NCBI GenBank assembly: GCA_017471925.1
Contig: JAFURM010000028.1
Location: forward strand, 1 to 64,000
Reading direction: 5' to 3'
DNA from: Bacteroides sp.
GTDB lineage: Bacteria; Bacteroidota; Bacteroidia; Bacteroidales; Bacteroidaceae
Length of the DNA: 64,000 nt
Shown here piece by piece: positions 44,385 through 53,737 of this stretch. A program made the position numbers and the translations under genes. The notes beneath the pieces were generated by a model. It did not search any database. It saw nothing but the letters and a program-made list of their open reading frames with translations, and had not been told where the DNA came from. The first letter of the stretch is position 1, and every line of letters begins with the position of its first letter.

Positions 44385-45926
44385 TTATTCCACTCCATGC
44401 ATCATCCGCTGCAATTTCTTTGTGAGCAGGAAGAGAATTAGTGAGGCTACGGCCGACATGATGACGAAAACCATGAAGAAATCGTGCATGTTCTCGATGG
44501 GGAATCCCAGCAGGCTCTTCACCTTTCCCTCCTCGGGATAGAGTCCGCCCAACATGCCGGCAAACTTGTTGGCCGTGGCGGTGGAGAGATACCAGATGCC
44601 CATCATCAGCGAAGCAAAGCGCACGGGGGTCAGCTTGTTCACCATGGAGAGTCCGATGGGGGAGAGGGCTATTTCGCCCATCGTGTGGATGAAGTAGAGG
44701 GCGGCCAGCCACAGCATGCTTACCTTGACACCGGGCTGCACGTCTTTCACGCCGAAACAGATGACGAGATAGCCTAACGAGAGCAGCAGGAGGCCGATGG
44801 CCTGCTTGGTGGGCGAGGCCGGTTCCATGCCGCGCTTGTTCAGTGTGCCCCATACGCCGGGCATCACGGCGGCCAGTATCACGACAAAGAAGGGATTGAA
44901 CGACTGAATCCAGGAGGCCGGCATCTCCCAGCCCAGGATGTGGCGGTCGGTCTGCTCGGCGGCAAAGAGTGTGAGCGATGCACCGGCCTGCTCATAGGCG
45001 GCCCAGAAGAAGATGACGAAGAAGGCGATGATATAGATGACCCAAATGCGCTCGCGCTCAATGCACGTCAGTGAGCGGTCCTGTAGCACCATGAAGGGGA
45101 AGACGATGCAGGCGGTGAAGATGCCTATGCTGATCCAGTCGTTGCCGAAGCACCAGTAGAAGAAGGCGGCCAGTCCGGCGGTGAGCAGCAGGCGCACCAC
45201 GTAGTCCTTCGTCCTGCTTTTCTGTTGCACAGGCTCCTCCTTCGCGTCTCTCCTGTCGGTAGCGGCACTCTCCTTGCGGGCATCGGGGACAATGCCGAGC
45301 GGTGTGCCGTCAGGGGCAATCAGGTACTTGTTCTTCTGGCTCTCAAACAGCACGATGGTGAACAGGGTTACTATGCCGGCAATGAGGAAGCCCCACTTGA
45401 AATCCTCCGGATTACCCGTCTCGCCGAAGTAGCCGCATACCAGTGGGGCCAGGAAAGAACCCACATTGACGCCCATATAGAATATGGTATAGGCCGAGTC
45501 CAACCGCTTGTCGCCCGGCGTATAGAGTTGTCCCACGAGGGAAGAGACGGTCGGCTTGAAGCAACCGTTGCCCAGGATGAGGAACGTCAGCCCGCCATAC
45601 ATCAGCCAGCGCGAAAGTTCCTGGGAGTCCAGCAGAGAGGCACTGCCGAACATGAGGAACTGTCCCACGGCCATCATCACGGCTCCCCACAGCACCGAGC
45701 GTCGTATGCCCCAGTACTTGTCGGCAATGTAGCCACCGATGAGGGGAGTGAGGTAGACCAGTCCGGTGTAACTGCCATAGATGGAGGCGGCATGTTCCTT
45801 GTCGAACAGCAGGGCCTGGGTGAGAAACAGGATGAAGATGGCTCTCATGCCATAGTAGCTGAACCGTTCTGCCGTGCTTGTGGCAAAAATCAGGTAGAGT
45901 CCTTTGGGGTGTCGGGATGTGTGCAT
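44385..45926 (-). CDS. POT-family proton-dependent oligopeptide transporter
   Basis: 513 residues with about 12-14 membrane helices. ERFSYYGMRAIFILFLTQAL is the PTR2/POT signature (ExxERFxYYG), and GGYIADKYWGIRRS the MFS loop 2-3 motif. A charged cytoplasmic insert (about 215-245) follows helix 6. It imports di- and tripeptides with protons in the inner membrane. It stands alone, divergent from nnr. Confidence 0.9.
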   Translation of the reverse strand: MHTSRHPKGLYLIFATSTAERFSYYGMRAIFILFLTQALLFDKEHAASIYGSYTGLVYLTPLIGGYIADKYWGIRRSVLWGAVMMAVGQFLMFGSASLLDSQELSRWLMYGGLTFLILGNGCFKPTVSSLVGQLYTPGDKRLDSAYTIFYMGVNVGSFLAPLVCGYFGETGNPEDFKWGFLIAGIVTLFTIVLFESQKNKYLIAPDGTPLGIVPDARKESAATDRRDAKEEPVQQKSRTKDYVVRLLLTAGLAAFFYWCFGNDWISIGIFTACIVFPFMVLQDRSLTCIERERIWVIYIIAFFVIFFWAAYEQAGASLTLFAAEQTDRHILGWEMPASWIQSFNPFFVVILAAVMPGVWGTLNKRGMEPASPTKQAIGLLLLSLGYLVICFGVKDVQPGVKVSMLWLAALYFIHTMGEIALSPIGLSMVNKLTPVRFASLMMGIWYLSTATANKFAGMLGGLYPEEGKVKSLLGFPIENMHDFFMVFVIMSAVASLILFLLTKKLQRMMHGVE

Positions 45927-45953
45927 GCTTTATTCGTTGGTTTATACGGTGGG

Positions 45954-45961
45954 CAAAGATA
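45954..45961 (-). promoter_or_regulatory. -7 box of the POT gene (TATCTTTG)
   Basis: Minus-strand TAnnTTTG match, 28 bp before the POT start. Confidence 0.5.
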
Positions 45962-46041
45962 CAACTTTTGCTCTGCTCTGCTGAACGTGACATCGTCTTT
46001 TTTCGTATCTTCGCCCCCACATAAAGCAAAAAGCGACCGTT

Positions 46042-47556
46042 ATGAAGATTCTTCCCACTGCACTTGTCAAGCAACTTGACGCCTACACCATTGAACACGA
46101 ACCGATTGCCTCCATCGACCTGATGGAGAGGGCTGCGCAGGCTTTGAGCGATGCCATCGCCATGCGCTACATGGAGCGTGCCACGCCTTTCGTGGTCTTT
46201 GCCGGACCGGGCAATAACGGCGGCGATGCCTTGGCGGTGGCCCGCTTGTTGGCCACGTATGGTTATTCCCTGCAGGTCTACCTGTTCAATCCGAAGGGAA
46301 AACTCTCTCCCGACTGCGAGGTGAACAGAGAGCGTCTCCTTGCTCTGGGCGGGCAGGTGGACTTCCACGAAGTGACCACATCGTTCATGCCGCCCAAACT
46401 GACGGCGGAGACGGTGGTGATTGACGGCCTCTTTGGCAGCGGACTGAACCAACCGCTTTCCGGAGGCTTTGCCATGGTGGTAAAGTTCATCAATGCCTCG
46501 CCGGCGCAAGTGGTCTCCATAGACCTGCCCAGCGGACTGATGGGGGAAGACAACAGCCTCAATGTGGAGGCCCATATCGTGAAGGCCACCCTTACCCTGA
46601 GCCTGCAACTCCCCAAACTGGCCTTCTTCCTGCCGGAGAACGCCCCCTATGTAGGCGAGTGGCAACTGTTGGACATCGGCCTGAGCCGGGAAGCCATTGC
46701 CGAGGCCGAGAACAGCTATGCCCTGACCGAAGCGTGGGAGATGAAGGGAGTGCTGAAACCACGGAAACGCTTTGCCCACAAGGGCGACTTCGGACGGGGA
46801 ATGCTCATTGCCGGCAGTCAGGGTATGGCCGGCGCTTCCATCCTGGCGGCAAGGGCTTGCCTGCGCTCGGGGATTGGCCTGCTGAAGGTGCATGTGCCGC
46901 TGTGCAACAACGTCATTCTGCAGACTGCCGTTCCCGAAGCTATGACCGACCTGGATGCACATGTCGGCTACTTCTCCGAAGTCGCAGCGTGTGACGGCTG
47001 TCAGGCCGTGGCCATCGGTCCCGGACTGGGGCGTGAACAGGCCACGGCAAACGCCTTGCTGAAGCAAATCGATGCCTGCAACGTGCCTATGGTGGTGGAT
47101 GCCGATGCTCTGAACCTCTTGGAGGCTCATCGTACCTACCTGCAACGCCTGCCGGCGGGGAGCATCCTGACCCCTCATCCGGGCGAGATGGACCGACTGG
47201 TAGGCAGGTGTGCCAACGGATATGACCGTTTGCAGCAGGCACGCGAGCTGGCTATGGATGCCCGTGTGTGCCTGGTGCTGAAGGGAGCATGGACGGCTGT
47301 CATCGCTCCCGATGGAAGGGTGTGGTTCAATCCCACGGGCAATCCCGGTATGGCAACGGGCGGTAGCGGTGATGTGCTGACCGGCATCCTGCTGGCACTT
47401 CTGGCACAGGGATATGACTCGCTGCAGGCCGCCCGTCTGGGCGTCTATGTACACGGATTGGCCGGTGACTTGGCAACCGCCCGATTGGGACAGCTCTCAT
47501 TGACGGCCGGAGACTTGATAGAGGCTCTGCCCGAGGCGTTTACCTCCTGCATGTGA
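46042..47556 (+). CDS. nnr: Bifunctional NAD(P)H-hydrate epimerase/dehydratase
   Basis: 504 residues. The N-terminal YjeF_N domain (about 1-215) is the epimerase: VFAGPGNNGGDALAVARLLA, DGLFGSGLN. The C-terminal ribokinase-like domain (about 225-500) is the ADP-dependent dehydratase: HKGDFGRGMLIAGSQGMAGA, LTPHPGEMDRL, GNPGMATGGSGDVLTG. It repairs hydrated NADH and NADPH. The last 17 bp overlap the convergent DUF5715 gene. Confidence 0.95.
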   Translation: MKILPTALVKQLDAYTIEHEPIASIDLMERAAQALSDAIAMRYMERATPFVVFAGPGNNGGDALAVARLLATYGYSLQVYLFNPKGKLSPDCEVNRERLLALGGQVDFHEVTTSFMPPKLTAETVVIDGLFGSGLNQPLSGGFAMVVKFINASPAQVVSIDLPSGLMGEDNSLNVEAHIVKATLTLSLQLPKLAFFLPENAPYVGEWQLLDIGLSREAIAEAENSYALTEAWEMKGVLKPRKRFAHKGDFGRGMLIAGSQGMAGASILAARACLRSGIGLLKVHVPLCNNVILQTAVPEAMTDLDAHVGYFSEVAACDGCQAVAIGPGLGREQATANALLKQIDACNVPMVVDADALNLLEAHRTYLQRLPAGSILTPHPGEMDRLVGRCANGYDRLQQARELAMDARVCLVLKGAWTAVIAPDGRVWFNPTGNPGMATGGSGDVLTGILLALLAQGYDSLQAARLGVYVHGLAGDLATARLGQLSLTAGDLIEALPEAFTSCM

Positions 47557-48232
47557 TGTGGAAGCAACCCTGCTTCACCTCGTGCTTCACGTAGCATCGC
47601 CGTGCGTTGCGCAGGTCCCTGAGCACTTCGGCCAGTACCTTCTTGAGCGTGCTTTCGCTGATGCTTTTGTCCGAAGCGTTCACTTTGTGATAGCGCACCC
47701 ATGAAATGTCAAAGGTGGTGGCATGGCAGTGGGCCGAGTTTTCGCTGGCATTCACGTTGCGTCGGCGCAGGCGTTTCACGTCCTCCTTGGTGCGCAGCAC
47801 GGAGGTGACGATGACCTTATAGGGCGGCAACCCCTTGGCATCTAAGGAGTCTTGGAAGTTGCGGCCAATCTCGTCTATCAGGGTGGCCGCTCTCGGCACT
47901 AAGTAGGGAATGGAGTGGGTGAGCGGGTCCAGGTGGAAGGCTTTGCTCCCTTCAATGTTCTGCAGCTGTTTTTTCATCTTGTCGGCCTCCTTGCGGTCCT
48001 TCACGGCCGGCACTCCCACAGCCTTGGCGGCGGCCAGGTGGACGGCGTTCAGGTCATTGAACTCACGCTTGTAGCTCTTCACTCCTTGTATGTTGTGTGG
48101 GGCTTCCTTCTGCTTGGGATCCTGCCTTACAGCTCTTTCATGTGGCAGGGAGAGAACGATGACGACACTGAGCGCCGTCACGAAGTGCAGGACGGAGAGG
48201 AGCAGAAGCAGGGCAGGTTTTCGTAGTTTCAT
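47540..48232 (-). CDS. DUF5715 protein, putative LAS-type peptidase
   Basis: 230 residues with one N-terminal hydrophobic helix (about 7-28, signal anchor or signal peptide), so periplasmic. [13 protein letters not shown] (near 170) and a C-terminal QGCFHITCR mimic the S/T-x-H-x6-D and H-x-D/T metal-binding pattern of M15-like (VanY/DacY) peptidases. A link to peptidoglycan processing is therefore reasonable, but it is inferred from the motif. The [20 protein letters not shown] region fits the substrate-binding stretch before the first His. It converges on nnr and diverges from truA. Confidence 0.7.
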   Translation of the reverse strand: MKLRKPALLLLLSVLHFVTALSVVIVLSLPHERAVRQDPKQKEAPHNIQGVKSYKREFNDLNAVHLAAAKAVGVPAVKDRKEADKMKKQLQNIEGSKAFHLDPLTHSIPYLVPRAATLIDEIGRNFQDSLDAKGLPPYKVIVTSVLRTKEDVKRLRRRNVNASENSAHCHATTFDISWVRYHKVNASDKSISESTLKKVLAEVLRDLRNARRCYVKHEVKQGCFHITCRR

Positions 48233-48346
48233 GGAAGATTCCCGTATTTTTTCGTGAAATGTCTTATCTCACGCAAAATACGGAATTATCGCCGAGTCCT
48301 GCAAATGTTTCATGGAAAAAACTTCGCTCATTTCCCCGCATTCCAT

Positions 48347-48354
48347 TACCTTTG
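48347..48354 (+). promoter_or_regulatory. -7 box of truA (TACCTTTG)
   Basis: TAnnTTTG match, 25 bp before the ATG at 48379. It excludes the more upstream frame start at 48259. Confidence 0.6.
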
Positions 48355-48378
48355 CAGCCGCAAACCATTTATCGAACA

Positions 48379-49131
48379 ATGAATCATCGCTATTTTATCT
48401 ATCTCTCCTATGACGGCACGGCCTATCACGGGTGGCAGATTCAACCCAACGGCAGCAGCGTGCAGGAGACGCTGATGCAGGCCCTTTCCACCCTCTTGCG
48501 CAGGTCGGTGGAGGTCGTGGGAGCCGGACGCACCGATGCCGGGGTTCATGCCCGCCTCATGGTGGCTCACTTCGATTCCGAGGCTCCGTTGGACACGCTT
48601 CTCGTGGCCGACAAACTGAACCGCCTGCTTCCGCCGGACATCAGCGTCTTCCGCCTGAGAGAGGTACTCCCCACGGCTCATGCCCGCTTTGATGCCACGG
48701 CTCGCGAATACAAGTACTACGTCACGCTGCGCAAGAATCCTTTCCAAAGACAGTATGCCTGCCGGCTCTTCTCCGCTCCTGACTTCCGGCGCATGAATGA
48801 GGCGGCCACGACGCTGATGGATTATACCGACTTCACCAGCTTCTCCAAACTGCATACCGACGTGAAGACCAACAACTGCCGCATCACCCATGCCCAATGG
48901 ACGGCGGTGGATGACGACACGTGGGTCTTCACCATCCGTGCCGATCGCTTTCTGCGCAACATGGTACGGGCGGTGGTAGGCACCCTGTTAGAGGTGGGGC
49001 GCGGCAAGCTCACGCCGGAGGGCTTCCGACGGGTCATTGAACAGCGCGACCGCTGCAAGGCCGGGACTTCCGTGCCCGGACATGCCCTCTATCTGGTGGA
49101 CGTGGCCTATCCGGAAACGATATTCCTGTGA
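48379..49131 (+). CDS. truA: tRNA pseudouridine synthase A
   Basis: About 250 residues starting [20 protein letters not shown], the family start. Catalytic Asp is in [33 protein letters not shown] is the conserved C-terminal motif. It makes pseudouridine at positions 38-40 of tRNA anticodon arms. A DMT transporter gene follows after 39 bp. Confidence 0.95.
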   Translation: MNHRYFIYLSYDGTAYHGWQIQPNGSSVQETLMQALSTLLRRSVEVVGAGRTDAGVHARLMVAHFDSEAPLDTLLVADKLNRLLPPDISVFRLREVLPTAHARFDATAREYKYYVTLRKNPFQRQYACRLFSAPDFRRMNEAATTLMDYTDFTSFSKLHTDVKTNNCRITHAQWTAVDDDTWVFTIRADRFLRNMVRAVVGTLLEVGRGKLTPEGFRRVIEQRDRCKAGTSVPGHALYLVDVAYPETIFL

Positions 49132-49170
49132 TGCCTGATGATGAATCTCTAATGTCAACTTTCAACTGCC

Positions 49171-50070
49171 ATGTGGTTACTGCTCGCTTTCCTTTCTGCC
49201 GCACTGCTCGGCTTTTATGATGCCTTCAAGAAACAGTCGCTGAAGGACAACGCCGTGTTGCCCGTACTGTTCCTCAACACCATCTTTTCCAGTCTTGTCT
49301 TCCTTCCCTTCATTCTGCTGGCCTGGCTGTCGCCCGCTCTGTTGGAGGGAACGCCTTTCCATATACCCCAGGCCGGATGGGCGGAACACAAGTATATCCT
49401 GCTGAAGTCCTTCATCGTACTCTCTTCCTGGATATTCGGCTATTTCGGCATGAAACACCTGCCGCTTACCATCGTGGGCCCCATCAATGCCACACGCCCC
49501 GTTATGGTTCTGCTGGGCGCCATGCTGCTCTTCGGCGAGCGGCTGAACCTCTACCAGTGGGCGGGCGTGTCGTTGGCTGTTCTCTCCTTCTTCATGCTGA
49601 GCCGTTCGGGGCGGAAGGAGGGAATCGACTTCAAGCACAACCGCTGGATATGCTTCATCGTACTGGCGGCCGTGATGGGGGCAGTCAGCGGACTCTACGA
49701 CAAATACCTCATGACTCGTCTGAACCCCATGCTGGTACAGTCGTGGTACAATGTCTATCAGGTCTTCATCATGTGCCCCATCATTCTGCTCCTGTGGTAT
49801 CCCAAGCGCAAGAGCAGCACTCCCTTCCGCTGGGAGTGGACCATCCTCTGCATCTCCCTTTTCCTCAGCGCGGCCGACTTTGCCTACTTCTATGCCCTGA
49901 GCTATGAAGACTCCATGATTTCCATTGTCTCCATGGTGCGCAGGGGCAGTGTGGTGGTCTCCTTCCTCTTCGGTGCCCTCTTCTTCCGTGAAAAGAACTT
50001 AAAAAGCAAGGCCATTGACCTTATTCTTGTGTTGATTGGAATGTTCTTCCTATATTTGGGGAGTAAATGA
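49171..50070 (+). CDS. EamA/DMT-superfamily transporter
   Basis: 299 residues with about ten hydrophobic helices in two EamA-like halves (about 1-140 and 150-297). The first half includes PLTIVGPINATRPVMVLLGAMLL. The substrate is unknown; relatives export metabolites or take up sugars. The stop overlaps the start of the DUF3256 gene (ATGA), so the two are coupled. Confidence 0.82.
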   Translation: MWLLLAFLSAALLGFYDAFKKQSLKDNAVLPVLFLNTIFSSLVFLPFILLAWLSPALLEGTPFHIPQAGWAEHKYILLKSFIVLSSWIFGYFGMKHLPLTIVGPINATRPVMVLLGAMLLFGERLNLYQWAGVSLAVLSFFMLSRSGRKEGIDFKHNRWICFIVLAAVMGAVSGLYDKYLMTRLNPMLVQSWYNVYQVFIMCPIILLLWYPKRKSSTPFRWEWTILCISLFLSAADFAYFYALSYEDSMISIVSMVRRGSVVVSFLFGALFFREKNLKSKAIDLILVLIGMFFLYLGSK

Positions 50071-50735
50071 ATAGAATAATGAACAGACTGCTGATAACCC
50101 TTTGCCTGCTGGGTGCCGCCCTGCTTGCTACGGCCCAGAACGCCCGCAATTGCTTCCTGAAGATGCCCGACTCCATTTGTCCGTTGCTGACTGAGGTCAA
50201 TCGGGCCGACTTCATAGACTTCTTAGACAGCAAGATGAAGGCGCAGGTGACCAACCGTCTGGGCGGACAGTCGGAGATGACCCGCCTCACGCCCCGCTAC
50301 ATCCACATCCGCATGACTCCTCAGAGCACCTGGCAGATGAGGCTTCTGCCCACCTCCGAGCGCGACACCACCCGCCTCGTCATCTGCACGGTCACCACGG
50401 TTGCAGGCCCTGCACCAGACAGTCATGTGGCTTTCTATACCCCCGACTGGCAACCCCTTCCGCTCTCCAGGCATCTGCCCGCACAGCCTGAACTGGAAGA
50501 CTTCCTGCTGCCCACGGCCACTGCCCCCGATGCCTCCTTTGCCTTGCGTGAAGCCCTTCGTCAGGCCGACATCCTCCTGATGCAGGCCGACCTCTCGCCC
50601 GATGCTCCCACGCTCACCTTCCGCCTCACGACCCCTTCTTATATGGAGCGTGAAGCGGCCGACACCCTGGCTCCCCACCTCCGCCCGGCCATTACCTACC
50701 ATTGGAAGAAGAAACGCTTCGTGCAGGAAAGGTAA
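50067..50735 (+). CDS. DUF3256-family exported protein
   Basis: 222 residues with a signal peptide (MNRIMNRLLITLCLLGAALLATA-QNA). NCFLKMPDSICPLLTEVNRADFIDFL matches DUF3256, a Bacteroidales family of unknown function. The rest is beta-rich and soluble. It overlaps the transporter gene by 4 bp. Confidence 0.8.
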   Translation: MNRIMNRLLITLCLLGAALLATAQNARNCFLKMPDSICPLLTEVNRADFIDFLDSKMKAQVTNRLGGQSEMTRLTPRYIHIRMTPQSTWQMRLLPTSERDTTRLVICTVTTVAGPAPDSHVAFYTPDWQPLPLSRHLPAQPELEDFLLPTATAPDASFALREALRQADILLMQADLSPDAPTLTFRLTTPSYMEREAADTLAPHLRPAITYHWKKKRFVQER

Positions 50736-51013
50736 GAACTGTCATTCATGGCTGAAAATTTGCTTGCTCTTGTGATTACATGATGTGTTAACAGATGTTT
50801 ATCTGCTTGCTTTTTCTTTACATGATGAAAACGTGCTGTGATTCGCTTATGCTCCTTTTACTGCCCAAAACACCTTCCCCAGTTGTGAAAATTTTCCTCC
50901 CCAACTGAGAAGAAAAATTTCCCCAGTTGGGACGCATTTTGAAGGATGTGTTTGAGACTTATTAAGGATGTTGCGAAATACTTACAACTGTTGCCCCCTA
51001 TTTATCCCCGTTG
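50736..51013. other. Non-coding stretch with CAGTTG hairpin
   Basis: No gene is visible. CCCAACTG (50900-50907) and CAGTTGGG (50924-50931) can form a stem; a further CCCCAGTTG is at 50877-50885. TGCTTGCT and TACATGATG recur about 40 bp apart near 50761-50827. No open frame of merit. Confidence 0.5.
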
Positions 51014-51106
51014 GACGAGACATGTGCGGTCCGTGGACCACACATGTATGGACGACGGACGAAACATGTCTCGTCCACGGACCACACGTGTATGGACGAA
51101 ACGGGG
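51014..51106. repeat. 22-bp period ACATGT repeat, locus B
   Basis: Units start exactly 22 bp apart at 51020, 51042, 51064 (ACATGT) and 51086 (ACGTGT). Bodies alternate GCGGTCCGTGGACCAC, ATGGACGACGGACGAA and CTCGTCCACGGACCAC. The first two units agree almost fully with those at 29444-29487. A short CACGGAT-family remnant (ATCCGTGTCATCCGTACC) follows near 51156-51173. Confidence 0.8.
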
Positions 51107-51193
51107 TGCGAATTACACGAATTGGTCATTGGGGAAACTAAATCAGTGCCTAAATCCGTGTCATCCGTACCTAAAATCTCTATAGCCATTTCC

Positions 51194-51244
51194 CATAAAA
51201 AGAACCATCCCCCAAGCAACCTGCGGGCGGTGCTTGGGGGATGG
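51194..51244 (-). terminator. Terminator of the kduI-exuT operon
   Basis: Perfect 14-bp stem CCATCCCCCAAGCA / TGCTTGGGGGATGG (51205-51218 with 51231-51244). On the minus strand it is followed by TTCTTTTTAT. Confidence 0.85.
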
Positions 51245-51273
51245 CGTAAGTGGAATCAGCGTAGAGTGGAGAA

Positions 51274-52719
51274 TCAGTCTACGATGATGGGTTTGTGTTT
51301 CGGAACCAATGTCTTCATGATGCTCCAGGCGATGATGTAAGCCACGGCACAGATGCAGAAGATAATCATGTAGCCTGCGGGCTTGCCGCTGAAACCGAAG
51401 AACTGGAAGGCGTCACCCTGGGCGGCTGCATAGTCGAACAGCACACCGGCACCCTTGTTGATGAGGAACGAACCGATACCACCGGCCATGGCACCGATAC
51501 CGGTGATGGTGGCGATGGTGGACTTGGGGAACATGTCACCCGTAGTGGAGAAGATGTTGGCCGACCAAGCCTGGTGTCCTGCACCTGCCAGACCGATGAT
51601 GATGGCGGGGAACCATACGGAGTAGTCCTGCAGCGGCTGTGCGAAGAGTGCCAGCAAGGGGAAGAAGGCGAATATCAGCATGGCACGCATGCGTCCGGCA
51701 TAAGGCTCCATGCCTTTCTTTTCCACAAAGAGCTTGGGCAGGTAGCCGCCGAAGATGGAGATGACGGTCACGATGAGGTAGAGCACGAACACCAGCATCT
51801 TGCCTTCGGTGGTCTGCATGCCGCAGCCACACTCTGAGAAGTAGGCGGGAGCCCAGAACAGGTAGAACCACCATACACCATCGGTGAAGAACTTGCCGGC
51901 AATGAACGACCAGGTCTGCTTGTAGCCGAAGCATTTCAGGAAGGGGATGGTCTTCTCTTCCTTGGCAGGCTCCTTCTTCAGTTCCTCGGCCTTGCCGTTG
52001 GCTTCATCCTGCAGGATGTAGTCCAGCTCGGCCTTGTTTACATGCTTGGAGGCTTGCGGTTTGTCATACATGTAGACCCAGAAGAACATCCAGATGAAGC
52101 CCAGGGCACCGATGATGATGAAAGCCATTTCCCAACCGAACTTGCTGGCCAGCACGGGAATGGTGAGCGGAGCTGCCAAGGCACCTACAGATGCGCCTGC
52201 ATTGAACAGGGAGGTAGCCAGGGCGCGGTCCTTCTTGGGGAAGTATTCGGCGGTAGTCTTGATGGCTGCGGGGAAGTTGCCTGCCTCGCCAAGTGCCAGG
52301 ATGGCCCGGCAGACGAGGAACAACCATACACTGAGGCTCGCAATGGCCAAGGCCAGGTCGGAGCCGGCCTCTACAGCCTTCAGGGCGGCGATGGACTCAA
52401 CGCCTTCCACCTGCATCGTCACCCAGCCGCAGCCGGCGTGCATACAGGCACCGAGCGACCACACACCGATGGCCCAAAGGAAGCCCTTCTTGGTACCCAT
52501 CCAGTCCACGAACTTGCCGGCAAAGAGGCAGGCCACGGCATAGAAGATGGAGAAGAAACCGGTAATCGTACCGTAGTCGGAGTCGGTCCAGTGGAACTCG
52601 GGAGCGATATAGTCCTTCCACGTCAGGGAGAGCACTTGGCGGTCCATGTAGTTCACGGTTGTGGCCACGAACAGCAGGAGGCATATCCACCAGCGCCAGT
52701 TTGTCTTTTTCTGATTCAT
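51274..52719 (-). CDS. exuT: ExuT-like MFS hexuronate transporter
   Basis: 481 residues, 12 membrane helices. The start TTVNYMDRQVLSLTWKDYIA and LALGEAGNFPAAIKTTAEYF are typical of the anion:cation symporter branch that includes ExuT. Two cytoplasmic inserts are visible (QDEANGKAEELKKEPAKEEK near 240, and GWVTMQVEGVESIAALKAVE in the N-half). It probably imports galacturonate, glucuronate or a related keto-uronate. It is the last gene of the EIIC-kduI-exuT operon, 28 bp after kduI. Confidence 0.83.
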   Translation of the reverse strand: MNQKKTNWRWWICLLLFVATTVNYMDRQVLSLTWKDYIAPEFHWTDSDYGTITGFFSIFYAVACLFAGKFVDWMGTKKGFLWAIGVWSLGACMHAGCGWVTMQVEGVESIAALKAVEAGSDLALAIASLSVWLFLVCRAILALGEAGNFPAAIKTTAEYFPKKDRALATSLFNAGASVGALAAPLTIPVLASKFGWEMAFIIIGALGFIWMFFWVYMYDKPQASKHVNKAELDYILQDEANGKAEELKKEPAKEEKTIPFLKCFGYKQTWSFIAGKFFTDGVWWFYLFWAPAYFSECGCGMQTTEGKMLVFVLYLIVTVISIFGGYLPKLFVEKKGMEPYAGRMRAMLIFAFFPLLALFAQPLQDYSVWFPAIIIGLAGAGHQAWSANIFSTTGDMFPKSTIATITGIGAMAGGIGSFLINKGAGVLFDYAAAQGDAFQFFGFSGKPAGYMIIFCICAVAYIIAWSIMKTLVPKHKPIIVD

Positions 52720-52747
52720 GTCTTGATAGTGATTTAAGGGGTTGGAG

Positions 52748-53689
52748 TTATCTCATTTCTGTGTACTTGATTTCATCCTTGTCGCCATAGTTCAGGTTCT
52801 CGCCGCCCATGCCCCAGATGAACATGTAGTTGCTGGTTCCTGCTGCAGCGTGGATGGACCATTCGGGAGAGGTGATGGCCTGCTCGTTGTGCATCCACAC
52901 GAGACGCTGTTCCTTGGGTTCGCCCATCAGGTGGCAGATGGCGTTGCCCGGAGCCACGTTGAAGTAGAAGTAGGCCTCCATGCGACGGGTGTGGGTGTGG
53001 GCCGGCATGGTGTTCCATACGCTGCCCGGCTTCAGTTCGGTCAGACCCATCTGCAGCTGGTTGGTGCCGCCGCCCTTCACCTTGCTCAGTACGGACCACA
53101 CGATGAGCTGGTTCACCACGCGGTCGTTGCTGTCTTCCATCTTGCCATAGGCATCAGACTGGGCGATGGCATACTTCTTCTTGTCGGCCTTCTGGTCGGT
53201 CGTAATCAGCTGGGTCACGTACTCCTTATAGGCCGGAGTGGAGTTGATGTAGAACTTGGCGGGGTTCTGCGGGTCGTTGCTCTTGAAGGTCACTTCCTTC
53301 TTGCCGCAGCCCACGTAGAGTCCCTCCTTGAATTTCATGGGGTATTCCTTGCCGTCCACGGTCACTACGCCGTCGCCGCCCACGTTGATGACGCCCAGTT
53401 CGCGGCGATCCAGGAAGTGCTCGGCCTTCAGCTCATGGAACGTGTCCAGCGTCAGCACCTTGTTCACGGGCATGGCACCACCGTAAATCAGGCGGTCATA
53501 GAGCGTGTAGGTCAGGTTGATTTCATCGGGAGCCATGACCTTCTCCATCAGGAACGCGCTGCGCAGGCGGTCGGTGTCATAGTGTTTCACGTCCTGCGGG
53601 TGGCAGGCAGTCTGTACGGTGTAGTTCACCTGTGCGGATGCGGCTAATGAGCCGGCACCCAGCATCAATGCAATTGCTAACTTCTTCAT
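52748..53689 (-). CDS. kduI: 5-keto-4-deoxyuronate isomerase with signal peptide
   Basis: 313 residues. Homology to KduI begins near residue 23 ([20 protein letters not shown]). Cupin zinc ligands His231 and His233 (PAHTHTRR), Glu238 (MEAYFYF) and His280 ([10 protein letters not shown]) are all present. KduI converts 5-keto-4-deoxyuronate from unsaturated uronides to 2,5-diketo-3-deoxygluconate. The oddity is an N-terminal Sec signal peptide, [20 protein letters not shown], which enteric KduI lacks, implying a periplasmic enzyme. Its operon partners are two inner-membrane transporters. Confidence 0.9.
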   Translation of the reverse strand: MKKLAIALMLGAGSLAASAQVNYTVQTACHPQDVKHYDTDRLRSAFLMEKVMAPDEINLTYTLYDRLIYGGAMPVNKVLTLDTFHELKAEHFLDRRELGVINVGGDGVVTVDGKEYPMKFKEGLYVGCGKKEVTFKSNDPQNPAKFYINSTPAYKEYVTQLITTDQKADKKKYAIAQSDAYGKMEDSNDRVVNQLIVWSVLSKVKGGGTNQLQMGLTELKPGSVWNTMPAHTHTRRMEAYFYFNVAPGNAICHLMGEPKEQRLVWMHNEQAITSPEWSIHAAAGTSNYMFIWGMGGENLNYGDKDEIKYTEMR

Positions 53690-53737
53690 AGATTCTTATG
53701 TTTTTAGTTTTTTGTTTGTTGGCTTGTTATGGAGGTG

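Noticed and set aside
45412-47454. 680-codon open frame antisense to nnr and over the end of the POT gene
   Set aside because: It covers two genes with clear motifs. The protein is rich in His, Gln and Arg without domains, typical of a shadow frame in GC-rich coding DNA.
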